Under the pieces are notes generated by a model. It was not told the DNA's origin and did no database searches. It saw only the letters and a program-made list of their open reading frames with translations. DNA of 30,711 nucleotides from Candidatus Oleimmundimicrobium americanum (GTDB taxonomy: Bacteria > Actinomycetota > Aquicultoria > UBA3085 > Oleimmundimicrobiaceae): the NCBI GenBank assembly GCA_002366545.1, contig DFBH01000011.1, positions 1 to 30,711 of the forward strand, read 5' to 3'. Within the stretch, counting starts at the first letter, position 1; every line of letters starts with the position of its first letter. Of the stretch, positions 1-8,398 are shown in pieces. Position numbers and translations under genes: made by a program.

Positions 1-89
1 ATTTTGCAGGCCTTCGATATGTTGTTAAGTTCTTCAGCAAGCTCTAACATACTTAACTTCCTTTGTGCTATCTTTTCTTTAGCGGTCAT
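1..89 (-). CDS. IS481-type transposase, N-terminal fragment (cut by window edge)
   Basis: Reading leftward from an ATG at 87-89, behind a strong GGAGG site (92-98), 29 codons run off the window edge. The peptide begins MTAKEKIAQRKLSMLELAEE and continues LNNISKACK, which resembles the N-terminal helix-turn-helix of IS481/IS3-type DDE transposases that bind the element ends. Only the start is visible, so the catalytic rve domain lies outside. The C-terminal end of a similar protein lies on the same strand at the right edge (30545-30711), so the two are likely parts of two copies of one element. Family assignment rests on recognition of the N-terminus and on the partner fragment. Confidence 0.6.
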   Translation of the reverse strand, partial: MTAKEKIAQRKLSMLELAEELNNISKACK

Positions 90-132
90 TTTTCCTCCCT
101 TGGTAGATGTTTTTTTAACAATCTCATCATAC

Positions 133-154
133 CAGAGGGGGAGTGACCGCTAAT
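133..154. repeat. IS terminal inverted repeat, 5' end of the left IS copy
   Basis: Read inward from outside the element (minus strand), this is TTAGCGGTCACTCCCCCTC followed by TGG. It matches the opposite end at 30515-30537 (TTAGCAGACACTTCCCCCTC, then CGG) with only a few mismatches and one extra base. The pair has the correct inverted orientation relative to the transposase fragments. The true tips may lie a few bases further out. Confidence 0.6.
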
Positions 155-423
155 TGCTTTTAACTGTCAACTGTCCGATAAGCTCTTAACCTGTACATTT
201 TGTAATTTTCATTTTTAACTTTCCCTTTTACCCTATATCCAATTAGTCGAGAGTCTGTTAGTGAGGAGTCGGTAGTTATCTGGTTCCTTAGTTTCTTGGC
301 TACGTAGCTACTTGGTTTCTACGTCGCTATGTTGCCATGTCGCCCACTCCCTTTCCCGTCAACCATCAGCTTTTTTGACTCTTGACTAGCGAAGCAGTTA
401 ACTCTTGACTTCTTCCTTTACCC
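155..423. other. Intergenic low-complexity region downstream of polX
   Basis: No gene seen. The stretch consists of degenerate repeated words found in other intergenic regions of the window: TTTTACCCTATA (about 233), then TAGTCGAGAGTCTGTTAGTG and GGAGTCGGTAGT (245-280). It also has a tandem-like run of CTACGTAGCTACTTGG and CTACGTCGCTATG (299-335) and two ACTCTTGACT words (377-412). No clear intrinsic terminator for the arg-polX operon was found. Confidence 0.6.
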
Positions 424-2139
424 TCATTTCCCAAGCATCTTCATCATTTCTTCCAGAGGATACGTGTTCAACACATCTTTTGGTTCCAGCCAACCGCGTT
501 GAGCCGTAGCTACTCCATAGAACATATAGCGAAGCTGCCCTACGCTGTGAGCATCCGTGTTTATCGCGAATTTTACTCCCATTTCTTTTGCTTCCCGAAG
601 ATAATCGTCTTTTAAATCAAGTCTATCGGGAAAAGAATTGAGCTCAAGAAATGTTCCCGTTTCTGCGGCTGCCTTAAATATTTCTTTTAAATCTAATGGA
701 TAAGGTGGCCTTTTGCCTAAAATTCGGCCCGTTGGATGTCCGATTATATTTACGTGTTTGTTATAAATTGCCCCCAAAATACGCTTGGTTAGCTGCTCCT
801 TGCTTTGAGTGAATCCACTATGAACAGAAGCGGTGATAATATCAAATTCCTTTAAAAAATCTTCGTCAAAATCAACTTTTCCCTCGTTATCAATGTTTAC
901 TTCCGCACCGCGTAAAATAACGAACCCGTCAATTTCTTGATTTACCTTCTTTATCTCTTCCCATTGGCGTCTATAATCATTGGCAGTCAATCCCCCGGCC
1001 ACCTTTAGTTTTTCAGCATGGTCACTTATTGCTATATAATTATAACCTCTCTTTTTAGCATCATTGGCAACCTCTTCAATCTTACTTAATCCATCGCTCC
1101 AATTTGAATGGACGTGAAGGTCCCCCTTCACATCAGAAAGCTCAATAATATTTGGAAGAGCATCGGCAATATCCGCCTCAATTTCTCCTTTATTCTCTCT
1201 TAATGTGGGAGGTATCCATTCCATGCCCAATAAATTGTAGACTTCCTTCTCAGTAACGCCCCCTATTCTTTTACCGGTTTTAACTTCAAAAACACCATAT
1301 TCATTTACCTTAAAACCCTTTTTCTTGGCAATATCTCTAAGATGAATATTGTGTTCTTTTGAACCGGTAAAATATTGAAGGGCTGCGCCATATTGTTCCA
1401 ATGACACCACCCTTAAATCCACTTGTAAACCAACCCGCGTTACAACGCTGCTTTTAGTTTCTCCTTTTGCTAAAATGTGAACGACTTCGGGAAGACCGCA
1501 AAATATATCCATGGTTTCTTTTAAATTACTGCTGGCTACCAAGATATCAATGTCACCAATGGTCTCTTTCATTCGCCTAAGGCTCCCCGCCGCACTCGCC
1601 TTAAGAATAAAATCATATTTTTTAAGTTGTCTAATAATATTGTCTGATAGAGGATAAGCCTCACTTAAAAGTATTCTCTCCCTTAAATGTTGAAACTCAA
1701 TTATTCCGCGTCGCACATTTTCTTCAGTTTTTAACCCCATTCCGGGCAAATCTTTTAATTTATGCTCATCCGCAGCTCGAAGAAGTTCCTCAATTGTTGT
1801 AATTCCCAGTTTGTCATAAAAAAGCCTGGCTTTTTTTGGGCCAACACCCGGAATGCCCATCAACCGGAGAAGCCCCGGAGGAACATGAGCTCGCAGCTCT
1901 TCGTAATAGGCAAGTTTACCGGTCTCAATTAATTCAGCAATCCTTTCCGCTATCCCCTTGCCAACACCCGGGATTTTTTGAAGGCGGTTATCTTTGTAAA
2001 TCTCATTAATATCTTCAGAAAGCCCTCTGATTGTATGAGCCGCGCGATGGTAAGCTCGTATCTTAAAAGGAGTCTCTCCTTCAATTTCAAGCATCTCGCC
2101 AATTTCATCAAGTATAAAAGCAACATCTTGATTATCCAC
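424..2139 (-). CDS. polX: DNA polymerase X family protein (polX) with PHP domain
   Basis: Bacterial family X DNA polymerase, a gap-filling polymerase of base-excision and break repair. The 571-residue protein has an N-terminal helical 8-kDa-like part, helix-hairpin-helix segments (GVGKG near residue 58, GVGPKKA near 98), the nucleotidyltransferase motif GSLRR (185-189) with GDIDILV supplying the first two metal-binding Asp residues, and a third Asp in VDLRV. A C-terminal PHP phosphoesterase domain starts at HVHSNWSDG (from about 342) and probably gives 3'-5' exonuclease or phosphatase activity. The open frame extends 46 codons further upstream into argH, but a GTG at 2137-2139 follows an AAGGAGG site by 5 bases and gives the usual family length, so I chose it. 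It is last in the arginine operon, 46 bp after argH, probably as a passenger. Confidence 0.95.
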   Translation of the reverse strand: MDNQDVAFILDEIGEMLEIEGETPFKIRAYHRAAHTIRGLSEDINEIYKDNRLQKIPGVGKGIAERIAELIETGKLAYYEELRAHVPPGLLRLMGIPGVGPKKARLFYDKLGITTIEELLRAADEHKLKDLPGMGLKTEENVRRGIIEFQHLRERILLSEAYPLSDNIIRQLKKYDFILKASAAGSLRRMKETIGDIDILVASSNLKETMDIFCGLPEVVHILAKGETKSSVVTRVGLQVDLRVVSLEQYGAALQYFTGSKEHNIHLRDIAKKKGFKVNEYGVFEVKTGKRIGGVTEKEVYNLLGMEWIPPTLRENKGEIEADIADALPNIIELSDVKGDLHVHSNWSDGLSKIEEVANDAKKRGYNYIAISDHAEKLKVAGGLTANDYRRQWEEIKKVNQEIDGFVILRGAEVNIDNEGKVDFDEDFLKEFDIITASVHSGFTQSKEQLTKRILGAIYNKHVNIIGHPTGRILGKRPPYPLDLKEIFKAAAETGTFLELNSFPDRLDLKDDYLREAKEMGVKFAINTDAHSVGQLRYMFYGVATAQRGWLEPKDVLNTYPLEEMMKMLGK

Positions 2140-2185
2140 AATGGCCTCCTTAAATTTTAAAGAGGATAAAACACCTATGAGGAAT

Positions 2186-3589
2186 TTAACCGGGAGTAAG
2201 CCAAGCTTGCTCTTCCTTAAGAATTTTTTCCGCGATTGCCATCTGTTTTTCGACACTTTTAGGAGAAGTTCCGCCAAAACTCATTTTCCTACCTAAAGAA
2301 TTCTTGATATTTATAATTTGAAAAATATCTTCATCAAAATGCGGCGAAAAATTTTTAAAAGCGCTTAGGCTTAAATCTGAAAGACAACATCCTTTGTCAA
2401 TACAACTCGCCACAATTTTTCCGGCAATCTCATGAGATTCACGAAAAGGAATGCCTTTAACTGTCAAATAATCCGCAACATCTGTTGCATTGGCAAACCC
2501 GCCTTTAGCGGCTTTTTTCATATTTTCGCCTTTTGTTTCCATTGAACCGATCATGCCGGTAAAAGTTTCCAAAACAAGTTTTAAAGTATCGACGCTATCA
2601 AACAAGCCTTCTTTATCTTCTTGCAAATCCCGGTTATAAGCCATGGGAAGAGCTTTGAGTACCGTCAACAATCCCATAAGATGGCCAAAAATTCGACCAC
2701 TTTTGCCTCGAATTAATTCCGCAACATCAGGATTTTTCTTTTGTGGCATTATACTGCTTCCCGTAGTAAAAGCATCGTCTAATTCTATAAAATCAAATTC
2801 TGAGCTACACCAAAGAATTAACTCTTCACAAAACCTGCTAAGGTGCACCATAATTATCGATGCCGCCGATAAAAATTCCACTATAAAATCACGATCAGCC
2901 ACACTATCTAAACTATTTTCGCTTACACGTGAAAAACCAAGTTCATTGGCAACATGCTCTCTGTCTATCGGAAACGTGGTTCCCGCAAGAGCCCCGGCTC
3001 CCAAAGTCATAACATCGGTTCGTCGATAACAATCCTTAAGACGTTCGAAATCCCTCTCCAACATAAAGAAATATGCCATTAAATGATGAGAAAAAAGAAT
3101 CGGCTGCGCACGCTGAAGGTGTGTGTAACCCGGAAGAATAACCTCCACATTATTTTTGGCCAGCTGTATTAATTCTTGCTGGAGACCTAAAACTAATTCA
3201 CTTATTATTTTAATCTCATCTTTAAGATAAAGACGCACATCTAAAGAGACCTGGTCATTACGACTTCGCGCAGTGTGCAATTTTCCTCCAACCGAACCAA
3301 TCTTATCTATCAAAGCGCGCTCAATCGCCATATGAATATCCTCATCGGCAACATCAAAAACAAATTTACCCGCCTCTATCTCACGATAAATTTCACTTAA
3401 TCCCTCTTCGATTTTTGCTGCTTCGTCCGGAGAAATTATTTTGCACTTGCTCAGCATTTTTACGTGAGCGATGCTTCCTTTAATATCGTATTTATATAAA
3501 CGTCGATCAAAAGAAAGCGAAGATGTAAACTCCTCTACCAATTTATTTGTATTCTTTTTAAAACGACCACCCCAAAGCTTAGGTTTCAT
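2186..3589 (-). CDS. argH: Argininosuccinate lyase
   Basis: Last step of arginine synthesis: splits argininosuccinate into arginine and fumarate in the cytoplasm. The 467-residue length is normal for the fumarase/aspartase superfamily. The hallmark loop GSSIMPQKKNPDVAEL, carrying the catalytic Ser, is present, together with the conserved N-terminus KLWGGRF and the substrate-binding segments HTARSRNDQ and PGYTHLQRAQP. ATG at 3587-3589 follows GAGGAGGG. It lies between argG upstream, across a 370-bp repeat-filled gap, and polX downstream. Confidence 0.98.
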   Translation of the reverse strand: MKPKLWGGRFKKNTNKLVEEFTSSLSFDRRLYKYDIKGSIAHVKMLSKCKIISPDEAAKIEEGLSEIYREIEAGKFVFDVADEDIHMAIERALIDKIGSVGGKLHTARSRNDQVSLDVRLYLKDEIKIISELVLGLQQELIQLAKNNVEVILPGYTHLQRAQPILFSHHLMAYFFMLERDFERLKDCYRRTDVMTLGAGALAGTTFPIDREHVANELGFSRVSENSLDSVADRDFIVEFLSAASIIMVHLSRFCEELILWCSSEFDFIELDDAFTTGSSIMPQKKNPDVAELIRGKSGRIFGHLMGLLTVLKALPMAYNRDLQEDKEGLFDSVDTLKLVLETFTGMIGSMETKGENMKKAAKGGFANATDVADYLTVKGIPFRESHEIAGKIVASCIDKGCCLSDLSLSAFKNFSPHFDEDIFQIINIKNSLGRKMSFGGTSPKSVEKQMAIAEKILKEEQAWLTPG

Positions 3590-3959
3590 TAACCCTCCTC
3601 ACAGTGTTAACTATTTGGTTGACAATTGTTAGTTTTAATAACTCTACCCTTTATCTTTACCCTATATTAATCAGTCGGTAGTCTCTTAGTGGGCCTGCCC
3701 GCCAACCCGCAGCGGGTCATAGGCGTAGGCAGGCGGGGAGTTGGTAGTTTGTTAGTCAGATTGCTGGTTTTACCATACTCCATACTCTATACTCTCTCTG
3801 CTCAATTTCTGCTGAGTATTGATATTGTAATTAATAGAAACTTATTGAGATTTATAGAGATTAACAGTTACTTATTCGAAATATCCGCATAACCTCTTCC
3901 CGATCTCCATTTAATTACAACTTAATCTCACTAATTACCACTTAATTTCTCCTTACTCC
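3590..3959. other. 370-bp gap between argG and argH, repeat-filled
   Basis: No gene supported. It holds TTTACCCTATATTAATCAGT followed by TAGTCTCTTAGTGGG, a GC-rich palindrome (3694-3738), GGAGTTGGTAGTTTGTTAGT, a run of TACTCCATACTCTATACTCT, and AT-rich sequence with repeated ACTTATT and TTAATTAC words. The same word order around a palindrome recurs at 7815-7920. I could not identify a convincing promoter for argH here. Confidence 0.55.
3694..3738. repeat. GC-rich dispersed palindrome, copy 1
   Basis: Outer part CCTGCCCGCC...GGCGTAGGCAGGCGGGG encloses an inner hairpin ACCCGC-A-GCGGGT. It shares flanks with the copies at 8264-8325 and 23821-23876, but the inner hairpin arms differ while pairing is kept. 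Strongly GC-rich against an AT-rich background, so it looks like a REP-type or transposable palindromic element. Confidence 0.75.
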
Positions 3960-5177
3960 TTACCCTCTACCCTTTCCTTTACCCTTTCTTTGCCTCTTCG
4001 CCCAAACCTTCAACGGCAACCCGAACAACTCTATAAAACCTTTTGCCGAATCTTGAGAAAAAGCATCGGCAGCTTCATAGGTAGCAAGAGAAAAGTCATA
4101 CAATGATTCTTTTGACTCTCGCTCAACTACAAAATTAGAGCCTTTGTATAATTTCATCTTCACTTTCCCTGTAACTTTCTTCTGTGTTTTTTCCATAAAA
4201 GAATCGAGCGCCTCCTTGAGAGGTGAATACCACTGCCCATAATAAATTAATTCAGCATATTTATGCTCTAATAATAATTTAAAATGAGCAAGGTCCCGTT
4301 CCAAAGTTAAAGCCTCTAACTCTCTATGTGCCTGAATTAAGATAACAGCAGCCGGACATTCATATATTTCCCGTGATTTAATTCCTACGAGTCGATTTTC
4401 TACCATATCAACCCTACCGACTCTATGTTTTCCCCCTAATTCGTTTAGTGTCTTTATTAAATTCATCGTATCAATTTGTTTCCCGTTTAATCCAACCGGG
4501 CTTCCTTCTGTAAATTCTATCACCACATATTCCGGCTTATCTGATGCTTTAAGCGGACTTTTAGTCCAACTATAAGCATCCTCCGGCGGTTCTTTCGCAG
4601 GATCTTCTAAAACACCGCACTCACAACTTCGACCCCACAGGTTCTCGTCTGTGCTGTACGGGCTCTTTTTGGTTGTCGGCACAGGAATACCGTGTTTCTC
4701 GGCATATTGCATAGACTCATCCCTGGACATACTCCATTCTCTAATTGGTGCTATGACTTTAATTGAAGGGTCAAGCGAAGCAATTGAAACTTCAAACCGA
4801 ACCTGATCATTCCCTTTCCCGGTGCTACCGTGTGCAACAAAATCTGCCCCGCTTTTATTGGCAATCTCAACTAAGTGCTTGGCTATAAGAGGACGCGCAA
4901 GAGCTGTAGCCAAAGGATATTTCCCTTCGTAAACAGCATTAGCTTTAAGAGCGGGAAGAATAAATTCTTTTATAAATTCCTTTTTTGCATCGATTACATA
5001 AGATTCTTTTGCCCCAATGAGCAGTGCTTTTTGTTTAATTGCGTCCAAATCACCCGGTTGGCCTAAATCCACAGCTAAAGTAACGACTTCCAAATTATAT
5101 TTTTCTTGAAGCCACTTTATGGCAACCGATGTATCGAGCCCTCCCGAATAAGCCAAAACTACCTTTTTTTTAGTCAC
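3960..5177 (-). CDS. argG: Argininosuccinate synthase
   Basis: ATP-dependent condensation of citrulline and aspartate to argininosuccinate. The 405-residue protein has the N-type ATP-pyrophosphatase motif AYSGGLDTS near the start, the citrulline/aspartate-binding segment HGSTGKGNDQVRFE and the conserved SPYSTDENLWGRSCE. The start is GTG (5175-5177) after GGGGAGG with a 5-base spacer. After the normal family end (LPLKVWA) the protein has a basic tail KRQRKGKGKGRG whose codons are simple repeats of GGGTAA/GGGTAG-like words that also fill the following gap. The original stop may have been lost into low-complexity sequence. It follows argR by 40 bp in the operon. Confidence 0.98.
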   Translation of the reverse strand: MTKKKVVLAYSGGLDTSVAIKWLQEKYNLEVVTLAVDLGQPGDLDAIKQKALLIGAKESYVIDAKKEFIKEFILPALKANAVYEGKYPLATALARPLIAKHLVEIANKSGADFVAHGSTGKGNDQVRFEVSIASLDPSIKVIAPIREWSMSRDESMQYAEKHGIPVPTTKKSPYSTDENLWGRSCECGVLEDPAKEPPEDAYSWTKSPLKASDKPEYVVIEFTEGSPVGLNGKQIDTMNLIKTLNELGGKHRVGRVDMVENRLVGIKSREIYECPAAVILIQAHRELEALTLERDLAHFKLLLEHKYAELIYYGQWYSPLKEALDSFMEKTQKKVTGKVKMKLYKGSNFVVERESKESLYDFSLATYEAADAFSQDSAKGFIELFGLPLKVWAKRQRKGKGKGRG

Positions 5178-5217
5178 AAAAACCTCCCCTTATTTGATAA
5201 AACATAGCTATAAAATT

Positions 5218-5649
5218 TTAATTAAGCAGGTTAAACATCTTCAGTTTTTCCTGAACCAATTTTGCCGACATTTTATCGGAAGTAATCATTAAAACAGTAT
5301 CATCACCGGCAATTGTCCCCAAAACTTCTTTCCATTTAATTTTATCCAAAGCAGCAGCAAATCCGGGAGCCGCGCCTGCAGAACATTTAACTAAAATGAG
5401 ATTGTTGGCCATAACGATTTCATCAACAAAATCTCTCATCATCTTCGCCAAATGTACGTCTTCAGCCAAAACATAGAAACCATTTTTACTTTTATCAAGA
5501 CCCAAACCGGATATATCCCGAGAAATCGTCGCTTGAGTTGCCTTAACTCCCCTCTTTTTTAACGCCGATATTATTTCATCTTGAGTTTTAATTTTTTTAT
5601 CTCTAACAAGTTTTTTTATAATATTCTGTCTTTCTTTTTTATCTATCAT
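5218..5649 (-). CDS. argR: Arginine repressor ArgR
   Basis: Hexameric arginine-responsive transcription regulator of the ArgR/AhrC family. The 143-residue protein has an N-terminal winged helix (about 1-65, recognition helix QATISRD, Ser-Arg at 43-44). A C-terminal oligomerisation and arginine-binding domain follows (CSAGAAPGFAAALD at 89-102, GTIAGDD at 111-117, where the Asp pair contacts arginine). The ATG lies 2 bp after the argF stop, with a GGAG site inside the end of argF, so the two are translationally coupled. Encoding the repressor inside its own pathway operon gives autoregulation; the probable operator is at 12114-12147. Confidence 0.97.
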   Translation of the reverse strand: MIDKKERQNIIKKLVRDKKIKTQDEIISALKKRGVKATQATISRDISGLGLDKSKNGFYVLAEDVHLAKMMRDFVDEIVMANNLILVKCSAGAAPGFAAALDKIKWKEVLGTIAGDDTVLMITSDKMSAKLVQEKLKMFNLLN

Positions 5650-5651
5650 CG

Positions 5652-6587
5652 TTAATCTCCAATTAAAAGAGACAGCAAAGCTTTTTGAGCATGCAATCTG
5701 TTTTCCGCCTGGTCAAAAACAACACAATTGGAACTTTCCATAATATCTTCCGTAATCTCTTCTCCTCGGTGAGCGGGCAAACAGTGCATAACAAGGGCGT
5801 CCGGTTTTGCTAACGACAAAAGCTCGCTGTTTATTTGATAGGGTGCGAGGATTTTCTTCCGCTCTTGAGCTTCTTCTTCCTGCCCCATGCTCGTCCAAAC
5901 ATCCGTGTAAATAATATCGGCCTTTAACACCGCTTCTTTTGGATTGTTTGTTGTATATATTTTGTGATTAAAATTTCTAACCGCCTTTTTTGCCCTTTCA
6001 ACCACCCACTCGTTAGGTTCGTATCCGGGAGGCGTGGCAATAGAAACGTTTAACCCCACGTGACATGCCCCCAATATGAGAGAGTGACAGACATTGTTCC
6101 CATCACCAACATAAGCAAGATTTAATCCGGCCAATCTGTCCTTTTTTTCAAGAATCGTTAAAAAATCGGCAAGAATTTGACAGGGGTGAAACTCATCAGT
6201 TAGTCCATTTACAATTGGCACGCTTGCCGCTTTTGCCAACTTCTCTAAGTCGCCTTGCTTAAAAGTTCGCACAATTATGGCATCTACATACCTCGAAAGC
6301 ACACGCCCCGTATCTTCAATTGTTTCTCCTCGACCAAGTTGAAGATCCCTTCCGTAAAGAACTATAGGGTGCGCCCCCAACTGAGATATTCCAGCTTCAA
6401 AGGAAACTCTTGTCCTGGTGGACGGCTTTTCAAATATCAAAGCCACCGATTTTCCATCAAGCAACCGGGTGGATTTCCCCAATCGGTGAAGCCTTTTTAG
6501 CTCAGTTGCCTTGGCTAAAATTTGATAAATTTCATCTTGTCCAAAATCAGCTAATGTTAAAAAATCTTTTCCTTTTAATAAAATCAT
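5652..6587 (-). CDS. argF: Ornithine carbamoyltransferase
   Basis: Converts ornithine and carbamoyl phosphate to citrulline. The 311-residue length is normal. The carbamoyl-phosphate site STRTR is at 56-60, HPCQ at 134-137, and the ornithine-binding HCLPAHRGEEI (from 268, catalytic Cys 269) is near the C-terminus. ATG 6585-6587 is preceded by GGGGTGAT. It sits 21 bp after argD and 2 bp before argR. The setting in a biosynthetic operon argues for the anabolic enzyme rather than the catabolic arcB type. Confidence 0.97.
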   Translation of the reverse strand: MILLKGKDFLTLADFGQDEIYQILAKATELKRLHRLGKSTRLLDGKSVALIFEKPSTRTRVSFEAGISQLGAHPIVLYGRDLQLGRGETIEDTGRVLSRYVDAIIVRTFKQGDLEKLAKAASVPIVNGLTDEFHPCQILADFLTILEKKDRLAGLNLAYVGDGNNVCHSLILGACHVGLNVSIATPPGYEPNEWVVERAKKAVRNFNHKIYTTNNPKEAVLKADIIYTDVWTSMGQEEEAQERKKILAPYQINSELLSLAKPDALVMHCLPAHRGEEITEDIMESSNCVVFDQAENRLHAQKALLSLLIGD

Positions 6588-6608
6588 GCAATATCACCCC
6601 AAGAAAGC

Positions 6609-7799
6609 TTAATTAAGGAGAGCTTTCTTAAAAATCTTCATCGCTTTATCTATATCATCCTCTGCCACACACAAAGGTGGAAGAAAACGAATAATTTTTT
6701 TACCGATATTGTTTATAATTAGCCCCTCGCTCAAACACTTAGAAACAACTTCTTTTGCTATTTCCCGCTCCAACTCGATTCCAACCATCAAGCCCTTCCC
6801 TCTAATTTCTTTAATTATTGAAGAATTTCTCGATAATTCATTTAATTTATCTTCAATTAGACTTCCCATCTTAGCAGAATTTTCAATTAGCCCTTCTTCT
6901 TCGATTGTTTTTATTACCGCCAGAGCTGCTGCGCAAATAACGGGTCCCCCTCCAAAAGTTGAACCATGATCCCCGGGTTCAAAAGCTTTAGCTATCCTAT
7001 CTTTTGCGATAAATGCCCCGATTGGAAGGCCCCCTCCTAAGCCCTTGGCCAAACTTATTATATCCGGTTCCATATCAAAATGTTCATACGCAAACATTTT
7101 ACCCGTTCGACCCACTCCTGTTTGAACTTCATCTAAAATTAAAAGCAACCCTTTTTCGTCACAAAGACAGCGCACATCCTGAAGATATTTAAAATTACAA
7201 GGGTACACCCCGCCTTCACCCTGTATAGGCTCCAGCATTACAGCACAGGTCCGCCCGGTTATCGCCTCCCTAAGAGCACTTAAGTCGTTAAGCGGAATGT
7301 GTTTAAACCCGATAGGAATTGGCTCAAAAGGCTTTTGTTTTTCAGGCTGACCTGTTGCAGCGAGCATTTTCATCGTCCGTCCGTGAAAAGAACGATAGGC
7401 TGTTATAATTTCATATTTATCACCACTCAAAAAAGTCTTAGAATATTTACGAACTAACTTTACAGCCCCCTCGTTTGCTTCAGCCCCACTGTTTGCAAAG
7501 AAACACTTATCTCCAAATGAAAGGTTAACCAATTTTTCCGCAAGCTCAATTTGTGGAGCAACATAAAATAAATTAGACACGTGAATTAATTGTTCCGCTT
7601 GACTTTTAATTGCATCAATCACCGCAGGATGACAATGCCCAACGCTCGTTACACCAATCCCGCTTAAAAAATCGAGGTAACTTTTGCCGCTAATATCCCA
7701 CAAAGTACAACCCTTCCCTTTTGTAAAAAGAACAGGGAGTCGACCGTAAGTATGTATATGATATTGAGAATCTTTCTTTATATAATCTTCAAAATTCAT
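6609..7799 (-). CDS. argD: Acetylornithine aminotransferase
   Basis: PLP-dependent class III aminotransferase that forms N-acetylornithine from N-acetylglutamate semialdehyde; it may also act in lysine synthesis. The 396-residue protein has the cofactor segment NSGAEANEGAVK, the LDEVQTGVGRTG motif and the PLP lysine (about K252) in SLAKGLGGGLPIGAF. The frame opens six codons earlier at an ATG with no ribosome-binding site. The ATG at 7797-7799 has TGGAG upstream with good spacing and starts MNFEDYIKK, so I use it. A 600-bp repeat-rich gap separates it from argB, so it may need its own promoter. Confidence 0.96.
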   Translation of the reverse strand: MNFEDYIKKDSQYHIHTYGRLPVLFTKGKGCTLWDISGKSYLDFLSGIGVTSVGHCHPAVIDAIKSQAEQLIHVSNLFYVAPQIELAEKLVNLSFGDKCFFANSGAEANEGAVKLVRKYSKTFLSGDKYEIITAYRSFHGRTMKMLAATGQPEKQKPFEPIPIGFKHIPLNDLSALREAITGRTCAVMLEPIQGEGGVYPCNFKYLQDVRCLCDEKGLLLILDEVQTGVGRTGKMFAYEHFDMEPDIISLAKGLGGGLPIGAFIAKDRIAKAFEPGDHGSTFGGGPVICAAALAVIKTIEEEGLIENSAKMGSLIEDKLNELSRNSSIIKEIRGKGLMVGIELEREIAKEVVSKCLSEGLIINNIGKKIIRFLPPLCVAEDDIDKAMKIFKKALLN

Positions 7800-8398
7800 A
7801 GTTTTTCTCCATCCCATTTAGTCGAGAGTCTCTTAGTCGGGAGTTCCGCCAAAGGCGGACAGGCGGTAATTTGCCCGATACAGGAGCTGTGCTTTGGCCA
7901 GATTGCTGGTTTTACTTTACTCTTTACTTTATACTCTTTACTCTAAGCTCTATTCTCTACGCTCTCTGCTCCCTGCGCTCAACTATATCACCATGTCTCC
8001 GTCTTGAGATTGCCGCGCTCCTTTTAGTCGCCCGCAATGACGTAAAAAGTTCTTCAACTTCCCCCTTTATCCATTACCCCTTATCTGCTACTTCGCAGCT
8101 AATTGTAAAATGCAAATTGTAAATATTAAATTGCAAAATTATTTTCCTTTTGGTTTTAAAACTTTAAAACTTCCAATCTTCAATCTTCAATTTCCAATTC
8201 GACGAAGTCGTTATGCTCTAATCTCTCTGCTCTAAGCTCTATGCTCTAAGCTTTCAACTATCAGCCCGCCACCTGCCCGCCAATGCCTAACGGCATCATA
8301 GGCGTAGGCAGGCGGGGAGGTGGGCAAGCAGGAGTCGGTAGTGATTATTTTTACTCCCCACTCCCCTCTATCGACTACCCACTAACCACCTGCCATAC
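7800..8398. other. 600-bp repeat-filled gap between argB and argD
   Basis: No gene seen. From left to right it holds TAGTCGAGAGTCTCTTAGTC; a TCCGCC-AAA-GGCGGA hairpin (about 7846-7860) with GACAGGCGG after it; a CT-rich run of CTCTTTACTCTAAGCTCTA type (7918-7980); a GAGATTGCCGCGCTC...GCAATGAC repeat (about 8006-8041); repeated CTTCAATCTTCAATTTCC; another CTCTAAGCTCTATGCTCTAA run (8229-8252); the large palindrome at 8264-8325; and ACTCCCCACTCCCCTC. Such length inside a biosynthetic operon is unusual. Confidence 0.6.
8264..8325. repeat. GC-rich dispersed palindrome, copy 2
   Basis: Core from 8272 to 8309 (38 bases, CCTGCCCGCCAATGCC through CATAGGCGTAGGC) is identical to 23823-23860. The inner hairpin is ATGCC-TAAC-GGCAT. 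The outer CCCGCC and CCACCT parts can pair with GGCGGG and AGGTGG after the core, giving a longer stem. It lies in the argB-argD gap. Confidence 0.8.

Noticed and set aside
2140..2277. 46-codon N-terminal extension of the polX frame (MAELLLKVSK...)
   Set aside because: It overlaps argH, has no ribosome-binding site, and the GTG at 2137-2139 behind AAGGAGG gives the normal family start.
4875..5066. Plus-strand frame of 63 residues inside argG
   Set aside because: Shadow of the argG coding strand, without signal or similarity. The same holds for the other short antisense frames within argH, argF, argD, argJ, pheT, infC, thrS and cbiO.
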